Of a DNA stretch of 44,890 nucleotides, positions 17,215 to 25,575 are shown piece by piece. This DNA comes from Crocosphaera sp. (GTDB lineage: Bacteria > Cyanobacteriota > Cyanobacteriia > Cyanobacteriales > Microcystaceae), in the NCBI GenBank assembly GCA_030064935.1, contig JASJEA010000004.1, positions 1-44,890 of the forward strand. Reading direction: 5' to 3'. Position numbers and translations under genes: made by a program. Within the stretch, counting starts at the first letter, position 1. Every line of letters begins with the position of its first letter. Below the pieces are notes generated by a model, which searched no databases, was not told the DNA's origin, and saw only the letters and a list, made by a program, of their open reading frames with translations.

Positions 17215-17778
17215 TTAATCAGTGGATGAACTTAATTTCTCTTGAGCCAATCGTCTTTTTTTTGCATATAATTGGATAGAAGCTGCCATAGCAATGACTA
17301 AAGCAACAATTAACCAAGTGGTTAGATCCAAGGGTAAGCTATTTTTAAAGATGGCTAATAAAACAATAATAACTAACAAGACTGTAGGTGCTTCGTTTAA
17401 GGCTCTAAACTGTTGTCCAGTCCATTGAGATTCCCCTTTTTCTAACTGTTTCATGATTCGTCTGCAATAGAAATGATACCCTAGTAATAAGGCGACGAAT
17501 GCTAGTTTTATATGCAACCATCCTGACTTTAAAACATCAGGTTCTGTAGAAATTAAACCAATGGCCATAGCCACTGTTACTATCATTCCTGGGGTTGTAA
17601 TAATATTATAAAGACGTTTTTCCATGATTTCGTACTGTGTCTTTAAAATGGTTTGATCCGGTTCTTTTTTTTCGGATGCTTCGGCATGATAGACGAATAA
17701 ACGAACTAAATAAAATAACCCAGCAAACCAAACGACAATACCAATTAAATGAAAGGCTTTAAACCAATAATATGCCAT
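17215..17778 (-). CDS. hemJ: Protoporphyrinogen oxidase HemJ
   Basis: HemJ is the membrane-embedded protoporphyrinogen IX oxidase used by most cyanobacteria in place of HemG/HemY, feeding heme and chlorophyll synthesis. Starting at ATG 17778 gives 187 residues: MAYYWFKAFHLIGIVVWFAG at the N-terminus with the conserved His, a second conserved region near IITTPGMIVTVAMA, and WLHIKLAFVALLLGYHFYC with conserved Lys and His. Four transmembrane segments can be read. A TTG at 17790 would add four residues, but AGGA lies at the right distance from the ATG. It shares a strand with the upstream methyltransferase across a 113-bp gap. The terminator at 17176-17201 ends the unit. Confidence 0.92.
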   Translation of the reverse strand: MAYYWFKAFHLIGIVVWFAGLFYLVRLFVYHAEASEKKEPDQTILKTQYEIMEKRLYNIITTPGMIVTVAMAIGLISTEPDVLKSGWLHIKLAFVALLLGYHFYCRRIMKQLEKGESQWTGQQFRALNEAPTVLLVIIVLLAIFKNSLPLDLTTWLIVALVIAMAASIQLYAKKRRLAQEKLSSSTD

Positions 17779-17891
17779 AATTCCTGACAAAGTATTTCCA
17801 TAAATTACTCTGTGAACGAGTTTATCGGTTTTAGAACACTATCTGGAAAATTTTAAATAAAAATTAAGACTTTAATCTAGATAGCGATCGC

Positions 17892-18701
17892 TTATTTATA
17901 AGCTTCACAATAAATCGATGATTTTCGGTAAGCTGTTCCATCAATATTAATGTCTAAATAATCATCATTAAAATTAGGAATTTTGCTAGTTTTTTCGTTT
18001 AAAATCTCAATCTTAGAAAAGCCAACTGTTTGCAAAAGAGAAGGTAAAGAATATTTATCATACATCCATTTATGTTTTTCTCCTAACATTGTTTGATCAA
18101 CGATCGCTTTTCGATAAGCAGGAGGAAAAAGGTTTTTAATTACCCCAATATACCAATTAAGTAATTGTTTCTTTATTTTGGTCAAATTGAGAGAATTTGA
18201 CTGTTCAGACATAGGGTTATCATCATAATATTGTCTAATATCTATACCTAATCTATCTTTAACATAGTCAATAATTAATTTGTTATCTTTTTTAACAATT
18301 TCTTCCCAGTAAACATTCATTAACCCCCATTTTTCAGTTCTTACCATTTGATCTAAAAGCTCCATAACTATCCATTGATATTTTTCTTCATTTTCCGGCT
18401 TATCAATATTATCAAGCATATATAAATATTCACGACAAACACTCTCTAAGTCGGGAACAACAATTCTTATCACACCTCCTTTTTTAAGCACTCGATAGCA
18501 TTCAGTTAATATTTTTTTAGCATCTTCTAAGGAAAAGTGTTCTAGAAAATGACTATTATAAATTACATCTACTTCTTCATTTGAAAAGGGTAAAGAATTC
18601 AATAAATTGTGAGGAATAACATCAGGATTTTCGGAATTAAAATCTAAATTTACCCAACCTTGAGTATATCTATCTCCACATCCTAGATTCACTTTTTTCA
18701 T
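17892..18701 (-). CDS. SAM-dependent methyltransferase (class I)
   Basis: The 269-residue protein begins directly with a SAM-binding motif (MKKVNLGCGDRYTQGWVNLD), then IYNSHFLEHF and a beta strand GGVIRIVVPDLES, the layout of type 11 methyltransferases often found in surface-glycan loci. The central part (about 95-215) is a long insert rich in charged residues (VKDRLGIDIRQYY, NSLNLTKIKKQL) that I cannot assign. The end of the protein (KWMYDKYSLPSLLQTVGF) matches the C-terminal part of this methyltransferase group. Target is unknown. The gene has no adjacent glycosyltransferases, and base composition is AT-richer than hemJ, so transfer is possible but not shown. Confidence 0.8.
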   Translation of the reverse strand: MKKVNLGCGDRYTQGWVNLDFNSENPDVIPHNLLNSLPFSNEEVDVIYNSHFLEHFSLEDAKKILTECYRVLKKGGVIRIVVPDLESVCREYLYMLDNIDKPENEEKYQWIVMELLDQMVRTEKWGLMNVYWEEIVKKDNKLIIDYVKDRLGIDIRQYYDDNPMSEQSNSLNLTKIKKQLLNWYIGVIKNLFPPAYRKAIVDQTMLGEKHKWMYDKYSLPSLLQTVGFSKIEILNEKTSKIPNFNDDYLDINIDGTAYRKSSIYCEAYK

Positions 18702-18858
18702 TTTTCAACTATGGATATTTTCTTAACAACACAATTAATTATATAGCTAAAAAGCCATAATTGTGCAAAAAAATATTTTTGGGTATCTTAAAGACTGTTG
18801 TTTAAATACCCTAGCAAATATTACCCAGATCATTTAAATAATCAAGGTTTTTAAACAT

Positions 18859-19632
18859 CTACTTTTTCTGTCTAAATAAATGACTATGTTGGGGATTATA
18901 AAGATGAGAACGACTATTTAGATTAGTTTTTAAAGCAGGACTAATTAAATACATTGTTGTTCTAACTAAGTTCTCTGCTTCAGTCACTTCTGCCATATTC
19001 TCTAAGGAAACAATTCTAATTTTTTCATCCTCCCAACCAATCCTAAAACAAATGGCAACAGGGGTATCTACAGGATAATATTGTAGTAATTTTTCTTGAG
19101 ATTTTCTAACATGACGGGCTGCTAGATAAAGACATAAACTAGCTTGATGGGCTGCTAAACTTTCTAACTCTTCCTTATCAGGAACCTGAGACGCACTCCC
19201 ACTAATACGAGTTAAAATAATCGTCTGAACTAAGTCAGGAATCGTCAATTCTGTGCCTATTTTTGCTGCTGCTGCTTGAAATGCACTAATTCCAGGAACT
19301 AATTCAAAGTTGATTTTTTCTTTGATAAGGATAGAAATTTGTTCATTAATTGCACTATAAAGGGTTAAATCACCAGAATGGAGACGAACTACAGATTTTT
19401 TATTTTTAACCCGATTAATCATTATATTCATGATTTCTTCTAAGGTTTTATTTCCTGTAGTAATTAACTCACAATTTTGATGAACATTTTGTAATATTTG
19501 TTGAGGAACTAAAGAATTAGCATATAAAATAACATCCGCTTCTTTAATAATTTTATATGCTTTCAACGTTAACAAATCAGGATCACCTGGTCCAGCACCA
19601 ATGAAGTAAACAAAAGAGGATAAAACAGTCAT
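18859..19632 (-). CDS. cobM: Precorrin-4 C11-methyltransferase
   Basis: CobM/CbiF adds a methyl group at C-11 of precorrin-4 or cobalt-precorrin-4 in cobalamin synthesis. The 257-residue protein shows the family's glycine-rich start (VYFIGAGPGDPDLLTLKAYK), ILYANSLVP, the conserved VVRLHSGDLTLYSAINEQ, the FELVPGISAFQAAAAKIG motif and the C-terminal region TTMYLISPALK. The ATG start lies 11 residues before the GAGPGDP motif. No other cob gene is seen in the window, and I found no cobalamin riboswitch upstream. The 157-bp gap to the following methyltransferase argues against tight coupling. Confidence 0.93.
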   Translation of the reverse strand: MTVLSSFVYFIGAGPGDPDLLTLKAYKIIKEADVILYANSLVPQQILQNVHQNCELITTGNKTLEEIMNIMINRVKNKKSVVRLHSGDLTLYSAINEQISILIKEKINFELVPGISAFQAAAAKIGTELTIPDLVQTIILTRISGSASQVPDKEELESLAAHQASLCLYLAARHVRKSQEKLLQYYPVDTPVAICFRIGWEDEKIRIVSLENMAEVTEAENLVRTTMYLISPALKTNLNSRSHLYNPQHSHLFRQKK

Positions 19633-19806
19633 ATTTATTAGATAAAATAAGAGCTATCTATAGCTTTTCACAATTTTATGCTACAATAAAAGAAAAACAT
19701 ATTTTTTTTAGATTGTAGGCTTTCATATAAACTTTAGAGAAACTTTATATTAAGAAAAATATTCTGTATGATCAATACTTTTTGATTAGAAATTGGCAAT
19801 CAGAAT

Positions 19807-19867
19807 TTAGAATTAACTCCACCTCAACTTGGAGACTTGAAACAAGGAAAATTTTCTTTCTCTTGGT
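19807..19867 (+). repeat. Dispersed GGAGGCTTG-type repeat, copy C (module 1 only)
   Basis: It begins TAGAATTAACTCCACCTC and continues AACTTGGAGACTTGAAACAA, then a GGAAAATTTT stretch and CTCTTGGTC. This follows module 1 of the copy at 10158 for about 60 bp with only a few changes. Module 2 is absent. Confidence 0.65.
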
Positions 19868-19925
19868 CAGAGATGTAGTAAAAAAACCTCGCTATGACTG
19901 TATTTATGTTAAACATTTGGAAATA

Positions 19926-20032
19926 ATATAGCGTTTCTCACTCTCATGAGGTACACTCATATCTTTTCTCCAAACTCCGAACTCCCAAAACTAGAAAATT
20001 TTGTACCTCACAAGTATGGGAAATGCTATATA
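19926..20032. mobile_element. MITE-like element with about 30-bp imperfect inverted repeats
   Basis: The left end, 19926-19955 (ATATAGCGTTTCTCACTCTC then ATGAGGTACA), matches the reverse complement of 20002-20032 (TGTACCTCACAAGTATGGGA then AATGCTATATA) at about three quarters of positions. TA is the likely target duplication. The interior is about 46 bp and non-coding. It sits directly upstream of the end of the DUF1400 hydrolase gene. Confidence 0.6.
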
Positions 20033-20052
20033 AGGTCTTTAAGTTTCTTGAT

Positions 20053-21771
20053 TTACTGAGCACTAGGAACATTATTACGAGGATAAATAGCAGGAACTCT
20101 GGCAGTTTTTCTACTGTTAAAGAGTTCGCTTAAAGGAACTTCTGCATCACTTTGTACAAGATGAAGATAGTTAGGTCCCTTACTAATATGCTTACCATAA
20201 CTCGAAGATAAATAAGGACGAAATTCCTCATTTTCAGCAGTATAAACTTCAGCAAAAGCCACTAAAAAAGCATTGCCATAGGTATCAATTACTTTTTGAT
20301 TAGGAAGGGTTAAATCTGGCAAAGAATCTAATACAGCTTTCATTTGTGCATCTAACTTAGAAAAGTTAACATGAGCTTGTCCTTCTACCAAGCCAAAATA
20401 TTTATCATCTGTATTAATCCAAACAAAAGCTTGTAATTGTTCAATAGCGGCAGGGGTTGCTGGATCACTACTTCCAGCGGCTAACATGACAGGAATTGTA
20501 ATTTTAGAGAGTCCATTGGGTCCAAACACTGCACTTGTTACAGGGTTAATAACTAAGGCAGAGGTAACTCGTCGATCACGAAAATTATAATTTTTACGAG
20601 GCAATTCTAAAGCCCGACATTGTAATAATAAAGAGAGATTTGGCCCCCAAATTTTTCGTCCACAAATCCTTTCTAAAGCGTCAAAATCAAGGGTAGCCCC
20701 TGCTATTGCTAAGGCCGTATATCCTCCAAAAGAATGACCCATAACTCCTACATTATTGGTGTCTAAACGTCCCCCAAAATCTCTCCTATTAACTCTTTCT
20801 AATTCATCAATGACAAAACTGACATCTAGAGGACGATCAATAAATTCATCTACTTTAACAATATCTCTGGAAAACCCTTGTAACATCTCTTGAAGCTGGT
20901 TCAAATCACTGCCAGGATGTTGAGGTAAAGCAACCAAATAACCATAAGACGCTAACTGTTTCGCATCATCTTCAAAATCTTCCGGACGAGACGCTAACCC
21001 ATGAGAAAAAATAATAACAGGGGTTTTCCCCTCCCGCCATTGTTGCGGTTGCACTAACAAGACATCAAATTCCCGTTCACGACTTTGATCAAATAATCTA
21101 ATCCTACGAGTTGGGGCAACCCCATAATCTCCCCGTTTTCGGATATCTCTTAGGGTAGAAAAGTCAGGAACGCTTTCCTGTTGAGCAGTTTGGGCGGAAA
21201 TGGTTTTCATTTCCGCCACAATGGCATTGGTTCCCTGTCCTAAGAGTTCCAGATAAGTAGCGGCACGAAGCACTTCTTCGAGGTTAAACTGCATATTAAC
21301 GGCTAGATGACGCAAAAAGTTGAGTAAGGTTAATCCTTTTTCTTGGTCAAAGGCTGCCTGTACAATCGCCCCTCTGAGAGCATATTTCCCGTTGCTCCCT
21401 CCTTGAATAGACAGCAAGTTACCCACTCGGTTTAAAAGTTCTTCTCCCATCGGTGTATTAAAGAAACGAGAGAGTTGTACCGGATCAAGGTCTACTTTTT
21501 TGAGTAAGGCTTCTCGAAAGGCTTCTTTTTCTGCTTCCCCGACTCCAGCCAAGTTCATATAATAGGCTAATTCTTTGTTAACAAGGCCTTCTGTGGCAAA
21601 CAGTTCCAAAGAATCAATCCCTAAAGATAAATTAATGGGGGGATAGATAAAAATCAATCTTTGACTAGCAAAAACGGGATAAGCAGTGAGAATCGCGGCT
21701 AGAGTCGCCAAGGTAATATTTTTAAGCTGTTTTTTTAAAGAACGCTTAAGGAAAGCAAGAGAACCAATCAT
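20053..21771 (-). CDS. DUF1400 alpha/beta hydrolase, exported
   Basis: The 572-residue protein has an N-terminal hydrophobic export signal (about 18-36, ...LATLAAILTAYPVFAS), a DUF1400 region (about 37-175, starting SQRLIFIYPPINLSLGI) and an alpha/beta hydrolase domain (about 220-500). The nucleophile Ser is in GVMGHSFGGYTALA, the oxyanion region is FSHGLASRPEDF, and a later Asp/His pair is plausible at AAGSSDPATP and GQAHVNFS. The same order occurs in a predicted cyanobacterial dienelactone hydrolase-like/PAF-acetylhydrolase-like group of unknown substrate. An esterase or lipase-type role in the periplasm or outer layers is an inference. The neighbouring element ends 20 bp beyond its stop codon. 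Confidence 0.82.
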   Translation of the reverse strand: MIGSLAFLKRSLKKQLKNITLATLAAILTAYPVFASQRLIFIYPPINLSLGIDSLELFATEGLVNKELAYYMNLAGVGEAEKEAFREALLKKVDLDPVQLSRFFNTPMGEELLNRVGNLLSIQGGSNGKYALRGAIVQAAFDQEKGLTLLNFLRHLAVNMQFNLEEVLRAATYLELLGQGTNAIVAEMKTISAQTAQQESVPDFSTLRDIRKRGDYGVAPTRRIRLFDQSREREFDVLLVQPQQWREGKTPVIIFSHGLASRPEDFEDDAKQLASYGYLVALPQHPGSDLNQLQEMLQGFSRDIVKVDEFIDRPLDVSFVIDELERVNRRDFGGRLDTNNVGVMGHSFGGYTALAIAGATLDFDALERICGRKIWGPNLSLLLQCRALELPRKNYNFRDRRVTSALVINPVTSAVFGPNGLSKITIPVMLAAGSSDPATPAAIEQLQAFVWINTDDKYFGLVEGQAHVNFSKLDAQMKAVLDSLPDLTLPNQKVIDTYGNAFLVAFAEVYTAENEEFRPYLSSSYGKHISKGPNYLHLVQSDAEVPLSELFNSRKTARVPAIYPRNNVPSAQ

Positions 21772-21920
21772 CTGTTATTTTGCAAAGAGATAATGACACT
21801 CATCTAATTTAGCAGTTTTCCACTGTATAACTATTACTATTGCGCAATAGAAGACGAAGATTTAGATAACAAGTTATTATATCGAGCTTTCCAGACATTT
21901 CTTAAATCCATACACAGAGT

Positions 21921-21929
21921 TGCTATAAT
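21921..21929 (+). promoter_or_regulatory. Extended -10 promoter
   Basis: TGC followed by TATAAT (21924-21929). No good -35 box is seen, but the extended -10 may compensate. Transcription would start near 21936, 37 nt before the ATG at 21973. Confidence 0.5.
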
Positions 21930-21972
21930 CGTCCTAATTTCCAGTTGAATGTGAATGAGGAGTCTGATTACT

Positions 21973-22434
21973 ATGAAAAAGATAATTCTTGCTTTACCTG
22001 TTTTGTTGGGGGTTGTGGCGATGCCTTCTCATACCTTAGCCCATACAATGTTTACTAATTATTTATTAAACGACACCTTAGATTTTCAAAGCACTTATAG
22101 CACCGATGAAGCAGCTAAAAATGCTGAAGTGTATGTATATGCACCTGATGATCTCGAAGAACCTTGGTTAGAGACAAGAACTGACGAAGAAGGACGTTTT
22201 TCTTTTCTTCCTGATACTTCTATTCCTGGGGACTGGGAAGTGCAAATTATTGATGAAGGGCATGGAGAAGTCATTATTGTTCCTGTGACCGAGGAAGGGG
22301 TAGATTTTGATAATATTAGTCATGAATTTAAACAGGACTTACATTACAGTTCTACTCCTATGTCTCCTTTACAGAGTTTCTTGATTACCGCAGGTGTCGC
22401 TGGTTTGTGGTTTGCTGTTTTGCGGAAAAATTAA
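21973..22434 (+). CDS. Exported single-domain protein with C-terminal membrane anchor
   Basis: Starting at ATG 21973 (AGGAG at 21958-21962, 10 nt away) the product has 153 residues; the in-frame ATG at 21955 overlaps this ribosome site and is less likely. A signal peptide MKKIILALPVLLGVVAMPSHTLA precedes a beta-sandwich-like domain (about 25-120) with RTDEEGRFSFLPD and GDWEVQIIDEGHG, a pattern seen in carboxypeptidase-regulatory-like and nickel/cobalt-uptake-associated periplasmic proteins. Residues 135-150 are a transmembrane segment (FLITAGVAGLWFAVL) with a basic end. It is probably anchored with the domain in the periplasm. Function is unknown; no transporter gene is adjacent. Confidence 0.65.
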   Translation: MKKIILALPVLLGVVAMPSHTLAHTMFTNYLLNDTLDFQSTYSTDEAAKNAEVYVYAPDDLEEPWLETRTDEEGRFSFLPDTSIPGDWEVQIIDEGHGEVIIVPVTEEGVDFDNISHEFKQDLHYSSTPMSPLQSFLITAGVAGLWFAVLRKN

Positions 22435-22461
22435 GAGCTATTTCGTCTTTTACACCCCATA

Positions 22462-22496
22462 GGGCTTAACATTATTAAGCCCCTACTAACTTTTTT
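22462..22496 (+). terminator. Hairpin and T tract between two plus-strand genes
   Basis: GGGCTTAA (22462-22469) pairs perfectly with TTAAGCCC (22475-22482) over a 5-nt loop, and a T6 run follows at 22491-22496. It lies 27 bp after the preceding gene's stop codon and 4 bp before the next ATG. It could terminate the first gene or hide the start of the next. Confidence 0.5.
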
Positions 22497-22499
22497 ACA

Positions 22500-23093
22500 A
22501 TGAACTATCTTGCCCATTTACTATTAGCAGAAAATACACCAGAATCTCGTCTAGGTAATTTACTGGGAGATTTTATCAAGGGGCAAAATGAGATCAAAAA
22601 TTCTCCCTATAACGAAGCAATTATTAAAGGGATTAGAACCCATTATAAAGTTGATTATTTTACAGATAGGCACGAAAAATTCAAACAAAGTAAACAAAGA
22701 ATTTATCAATCACAAGGTCGTTTTTCTTCCGTTTTAATTGACGTTTTCTACGATCACTTTTTAGCTAATCATTGGAAATTATTCTCTTCGGAAAAATTAG
22801 AAGCCTTTGCTGATCAGATTTATGTAACTCTGCAAAAAAGTCATGATCTACTACCCGAAAAACTTCGGTTAGTTTTACCCAGAATTATCCTAGAAAATTG
22901 GCTAGTTTCCTATCGAACTCTCGAAGGCATTGAGATAACTTGTCAAAGATTAGGCAAACGCATTAAACGAACTAATAACTGTGCAGTAGCCCGCTATGAC
23001 TTACAAGCAAACTATCAAGAACTAGAAGCGGATTTTCTGGACTTTTTTCCCCAACTTGTCAAGTATGTGGACACAAATCGTCATACTTTCTAA
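22500..23093 (+). CDS. acpH: Acyl carrier protein phosphodiesterase-like protein
   Basis: The 197-residue protein matches the AcpH/DUF479 family, which removes the 4'-phosphopantetheine arm from holo-acyl carrier protein. The family start MNYLAHLLLAENTPESRLGN is exact, followed by LLGDFIKG, the conserved GIRTHYKVDYFTDRH with its Asp/His pair, and IDVFYDHFLANHW. These residues belong to the HD-like metal site. Length fits the family. The protein is cytoplasmic. It begins 4 bp after a T6 run, directly downstream of a strong hairpin. Biochemical activity has been shown for the E. coli member; the role here is by family. Confidence 0.85.
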   Translation: MNYLAHLLLAENTPESRLGNLLGDFIKGQNEIKNSPYNEAIIKGIRTHYKVDYFTDRHEKFKQSKQRIYQSQGRFSSVLIDVFYDHFLANHWKLFSSEKLEAFADQIYVTLQKSHDLLPEKLRLVLPRIILENWLVSYRTLEGIEITCQRLGKRIKRTNNCAVARYDLQANYQELEADFLDFFPQLVKYVDTNRHTF

Positions 23094-23094
23094 T

Positions 23095-23307
23095 TCATTG
23101 AATATCCCACCAACCAAAAGCAGGGCCAACAAAACGAACCGTCACCCAGAGCAACACCATAACACCAATGCCGATCCAAGCCCCTCGCGTTGTCCACTGA
23201 TAGAAAGAATTTGCTTGAGCCTTGGAAATAGGAACCCAGGGCAAAATTCGTTCCTCTTGACCGTACTGATCCCCTAAAGCGGTTTTGCGGCGTTTGGCTT
23301 CACCCAT
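23095..23307 (-). CDS. DUF2839 small membrane protein
   Basis: This 70-residue protein fits the cyanobacterial DUF2839 family. It begins MGEAKRRKTALGDQYGQ, a conserved basic motif, contains ILPWVPISKAQA, and ends with one transmembrane segment (about 42-62, GAWIGIGVMVLLWVTVRFVG) and a short FGWWDIQ tail. The start with ATG at 23307 is secured by the conserved GEAKRRK. Function is unknown. It lies tail to tail with the ACP phosphodiesterase gene, 1 bp apart. Confidence 0.8.
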   Translation of the reverse strand: MGEAKRRKTALGDQYGQEERILPWVPISKAQANSFYQWTTRGAWIGIGVMVLLWVTVRFVGPAFGWWDIQ

Positions 23308-23526
23308 AGATCATCCCACAACTCATCATCTTTAATGATAACCGTTCAGGGGAAATCTTAAAAACATTGGCAGTTCATCCGAGAACGACCCTTGTCATCG
23401 TAGCATGGATCAAGAAAGGTAATTTTAGGGATTCGCTCCAAGTGATCCCCCATTAGGAGTTACTAATACTCAATCTATTTGAAATCTTACTGCGTTCTCA
23501 CCTTAACCAACTAATTAAACTCATTC

Positions 23527-23949
23527 ATGATGACTCAAGAAAATAGTAATCTCACTGTTAATGATGCTCTCAAAGTTCTTCAAGATTATAGTTGTCTTCA
23601 GATTAAAATTGTTGATTTTGAAAGTGATAAACATAAGCTAAGGGAGTCCTTGAAAATCGTTTCAGATTTATGTGATGCTGAAAACCTTGGTATTTGTGCA
23701 GACAACTTTAACGAAGGATTTAAAACCCTAAAAAGTTATCTTAAAGCTCTCGGATTTCCCTCTGATTTAGAGCCTCCTAAATCCTTTCCCAGGAATGATT
23801 CTGTCTATATTAAATTTAATACAGAAACCATGTCCTATTATGTCGATAATTATTCAGGAAGTTATCGAGGGGTGCTTATTTCCTGTCAATGCGATGATCA
23901 TAAATTGGTAGGAACTTATGGGCATTTTCCTCTGAATTTATTTGAATAG
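23527..23949 (+). CDS. Conserved cyanobacterial protein, probably DUF1824
   Basis: The 140-residue soluble protein resembles the DUF1824 family from memory: it begins with LTVNDALKVLQDYSCL, contains AENLGICADNFNEGFKTLKS and YLKALGFPSDLEPP, and has a C-terminal part with VYIKFNTETMSYYVDNYSGSYRGVLISCQ. No catalytic motif is visible. There is no signal peptide or membrane segment. Two adjacent ATG codons (23527, 23530) can start it. Its genes on either side are unrelated, so context gives no role. Confidence 0.6.
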   Translation: MMTQENSNLTVNDALKVLQDYSCLQIKIVDFESDKHKLRESLKIVSDLCDAENLGICADNFNEGFKTLKSYLKALGFPSDLEPPKSFPRNDSVYIKFNTETMSYYVDNYSGSYRGVLISCQCDDHKLVGTYGHFPLNLFE

Positions 23950-24046
23950 TTGAGGAGTCTAATTGATACTGTTGCTAAAGATCATTAGCTCCGACATTTG
24001 GTATCATGGATAAACAATCATTATTAATTAATTTCATCTTAAAAAT

Positions 24047-24805
24047 ATGGGAGAAACCATTACCTTATTATCGAAACGAGAAATTGAAAAAATGCGTCGG
24101 GCTGGACGTTTAGCAGCACAATTATTAGACCATCTTGAACCGATGGTTAAGCCTGGAGTCAGTACCTTAGAATTGAATGATGAGGCAGAAAAATGGACCC
24201 AAGCCCACGGAGCAACCAGCGCACCTTTAGGATATCATGGTTTTCCTAAGTCGATTTGTACCAGCGTCAATCATGTGGTTTGTCATGGCATTCCCAATGC
24301 TAAACAAATTCTCCAAGAAGGGGATATTATTAACATCGACGTAACCCCCATTTTAGATGGTTATCATGGGGATACCTCAAAAACTTTCTTTGTGGGAACC
24401 CCCTCCCCTTTGGCTAAAAGATTAGTCGAAATTACAGAAAAGTCTTTAATGGAAGCCATTCAAACCGTTAAACCAGGTTCAAGAATAGGAGATATTGGGG
24501 CTGCTATCCAAGAATGTGCGGAACCTCAAGGGTTTTCAGTGGTTAGAGATTTTGTTGGTCATGGTGTTAGTAATATTTTTCACACCGCACCTCAAGTTCC
24601 CCATTATGGTAAAAGAGGAAAAGGAAAAAAATTGCGTCCAGGGATGGTATTTACCATTGAACCCATGATTAATGAAGGAACCTGGGAAGCCGTGATTTTA
24701 AAAGACGGTTGGACTGCTGTTACCAAAGATGGGAAGTTATCAGCACAGTTTGAACATACCATTGCTGTGATGGAAACAGGAGTCGAAATTCTAACCCTGC
24801 CCTAA
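24047..24805 (+). CDS. map: Methionine aminopeptidase, type I
   Basis: MetAP removes the initiator methionine from nascent proteins. The 252-residue protein has the type I pita-bread fold and the five metal ligands in their usual motifs: INIDVTPILDGYHGDTSKTFF (two Asp), VGHGVSNIFH (His), FTIEPMINEG (Glu) and FEHTIAV (Glu). HGFPKSICTSVNHVVCHG is the substrate-pocket region. It lacks the N-terminal zinc-finger extension seen in some cyanobacterial paralogues. The second fold member in this window, pepP, is 2.9 kb away. It appears to be transcribed alone. Confidence 0.95.
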   Translation: MGETITLLSKREIEKMRRAGRLAAQLLDHLEPMVKPGVSTLELNDEAEKWTQAHGATSAPLGYHGFPKSICTSVNHVVCHGIPNAKQILQEGDIINIDVTPILDGYHGDTSKTFFVGTPSPLAKRLVEITEKSLMEAIQTVKPGSRIGDIGAAIQECAEPQGFSVVRDFVGHGVSNIFHTAPQVPHYGKRGKGKKLRPGMVFTIEPMINEGTWEAVILKDGWTAVTKDGKLSAQFEHTIAVMETGVEILTLP

Positions 24806-24943
24806 CAGTTTTCTGGGAATCCAAGAATTTTTTGATGCGTTAATATAAGATCGACTATTATTATGGCCAATATTGACCCTCAACATTCATTTGTCTACGG
24901 GGTCTTTATGGTAAACATATCATAACACAAGGCAATAGTTATC

Positions 24944-25300
24944 ATGTTTAAGCAGTTAATGACTAAAAAAGTAGCACTGGTTTTAACCTTATTGGGAACC
25001 ACTTTGGGCGTTGTTCCCGTAGCCGTGGCGCAAAGCATTGATCAAGTGGATAAAAATCCCTATCAAAGCAACGAGAGAAACCCTAATGGAGAATTAGGAG
25101 ATTTTATGAACCCTTTGGGGTTAATGCACCGTGCTAACTTACAACGGAGTCGTAATGGCGGTGAGTTTGCTGAGGATACTTATGATAACCTTAATGAAGC
25201 AGCTAGATCGTTTAGAGAAGCACAAATGCGAGCGATCGAAGCACAACAGTCACCCCAAAATTCCGCCGAAGTTCCCACGGAAGTTAATCTCGAAAACTAG
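24944..25300 (+). CDS. Small secreted protein, unknown function
   Basis: The 118-residue product has an N-terminal export signal (MFKQLMTKKVALVLTLLG..., likely cleaved after AVAQ near residue 29-30). The mature chain is hydrophilic, with the conserved-looking segment NPNGELGDFMNPLGLMHRAN and a basic/acidic helix (SFREAQMRAIEAQQ) toward the end. No Cys and no domain I recognise. The start could be at the first ATG (24944, AAGG 12 nt upstream) or at residue 6 (MTKKVAL). Similar small exported proteins with an NPLG segment are seen in cyanobacteria, but I cannot name a family. Confidence 0.6.
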   Translation: MFKQLMTKKVALVLTLLGTTLGVVPVAVAQSIDQVDKNPYQSNERNPNGELGDFMNPLGLMHRANLQRSRNGGEFAEDTYDNLNEAARSFREAQMRAIEAQQSPQNSAEVPTEVNLEN

Positions 25301-25326
25301 AAACTATCTCTTAAATCAACATTAAT

Positions 25327-25392
25327 TTGTGGGGTGAGTCAAAATTGCAGAAATTATCATAGTTTTAGGTTTCTTGTTGATTCATCCTACAA
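25327..25392. repeat. Small palindromic element ending inside xisH
   Basis: TTGTGGGGTGAGTCAA (25327-25342) is repeated in inverted orientation at 25377-25392 as TTGATTCATCCTACAA, 13 of 16 positions matching (all differences are G/A). The 34-bp interior is non-coding. The xisH fragment stop codon lies within the right arm, and a T9 run follows at 25393-25401. The element may have caused the truncation. Confidence 0.55.
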
Positions 25393-25575
25393 TTTTTTTT
25401 TGTAGATGAGATAGGATTGCTGAACTTTTTCAGCAGCAATTAATTTTTCCGCTCCCAAATCAACAAATAAATCTTTTTTACCAATGGATAGAATCAAGGG
25501 ATCATCTGTAATTGTCCAACCATCTTTAATCAAAGCTTTCTTGACTGTATGATGATAAATATCTTTTTCTGGCAT
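25387..25575 (-). pseudogene. xisH: Truncated xisH (fdxN-element excision controlling factor-like)
   Basis: The 62-residue frame starts like XisH family proteins: MPEKDIYHHTVKKALIKDGW, then TITDDPLILSIGKKDLFVDLGAEKLIAAEK. Intact XisH is about 138 residues and goes on with a VEIKSF segment, part of its nuclease-like PD-(D/E)XK core, which is absent here. After residue 50 the frame runs into unrelated sequence (VQQSYLIYKKKL) and stops inside a palindromic element. No xisI is found downstream, although the two genes usually occur together. The fragment is therefore a remnant, probably without nuclease function. Confidence 0.75.

Larger units (their letters stand above)
19633..20052. other. Gap carrying a dispersed repeat and a MITE-like element
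   Basis: No gene is supported. It holds a copy of the GGAGGCTTG-type repeat (19807-19867) and an inverted-repeat element (19926-20032). The cobM-proximal part (19640-19770) is AT-rich presumed promoter sequence. Confidence 0.5.

Noticed and set aside
18840-19925. Cobalamin riboswitch near cobM
   Set aside because: I looked upstream of the cobM start (19633-19925) for a B12-box-like segment and associated stems and did not find one.
25327-25575. Active xisHI excision system
   Set aside because: xisH is cut after about 50 residues and xisI is missing, so it cannot be a working pair.
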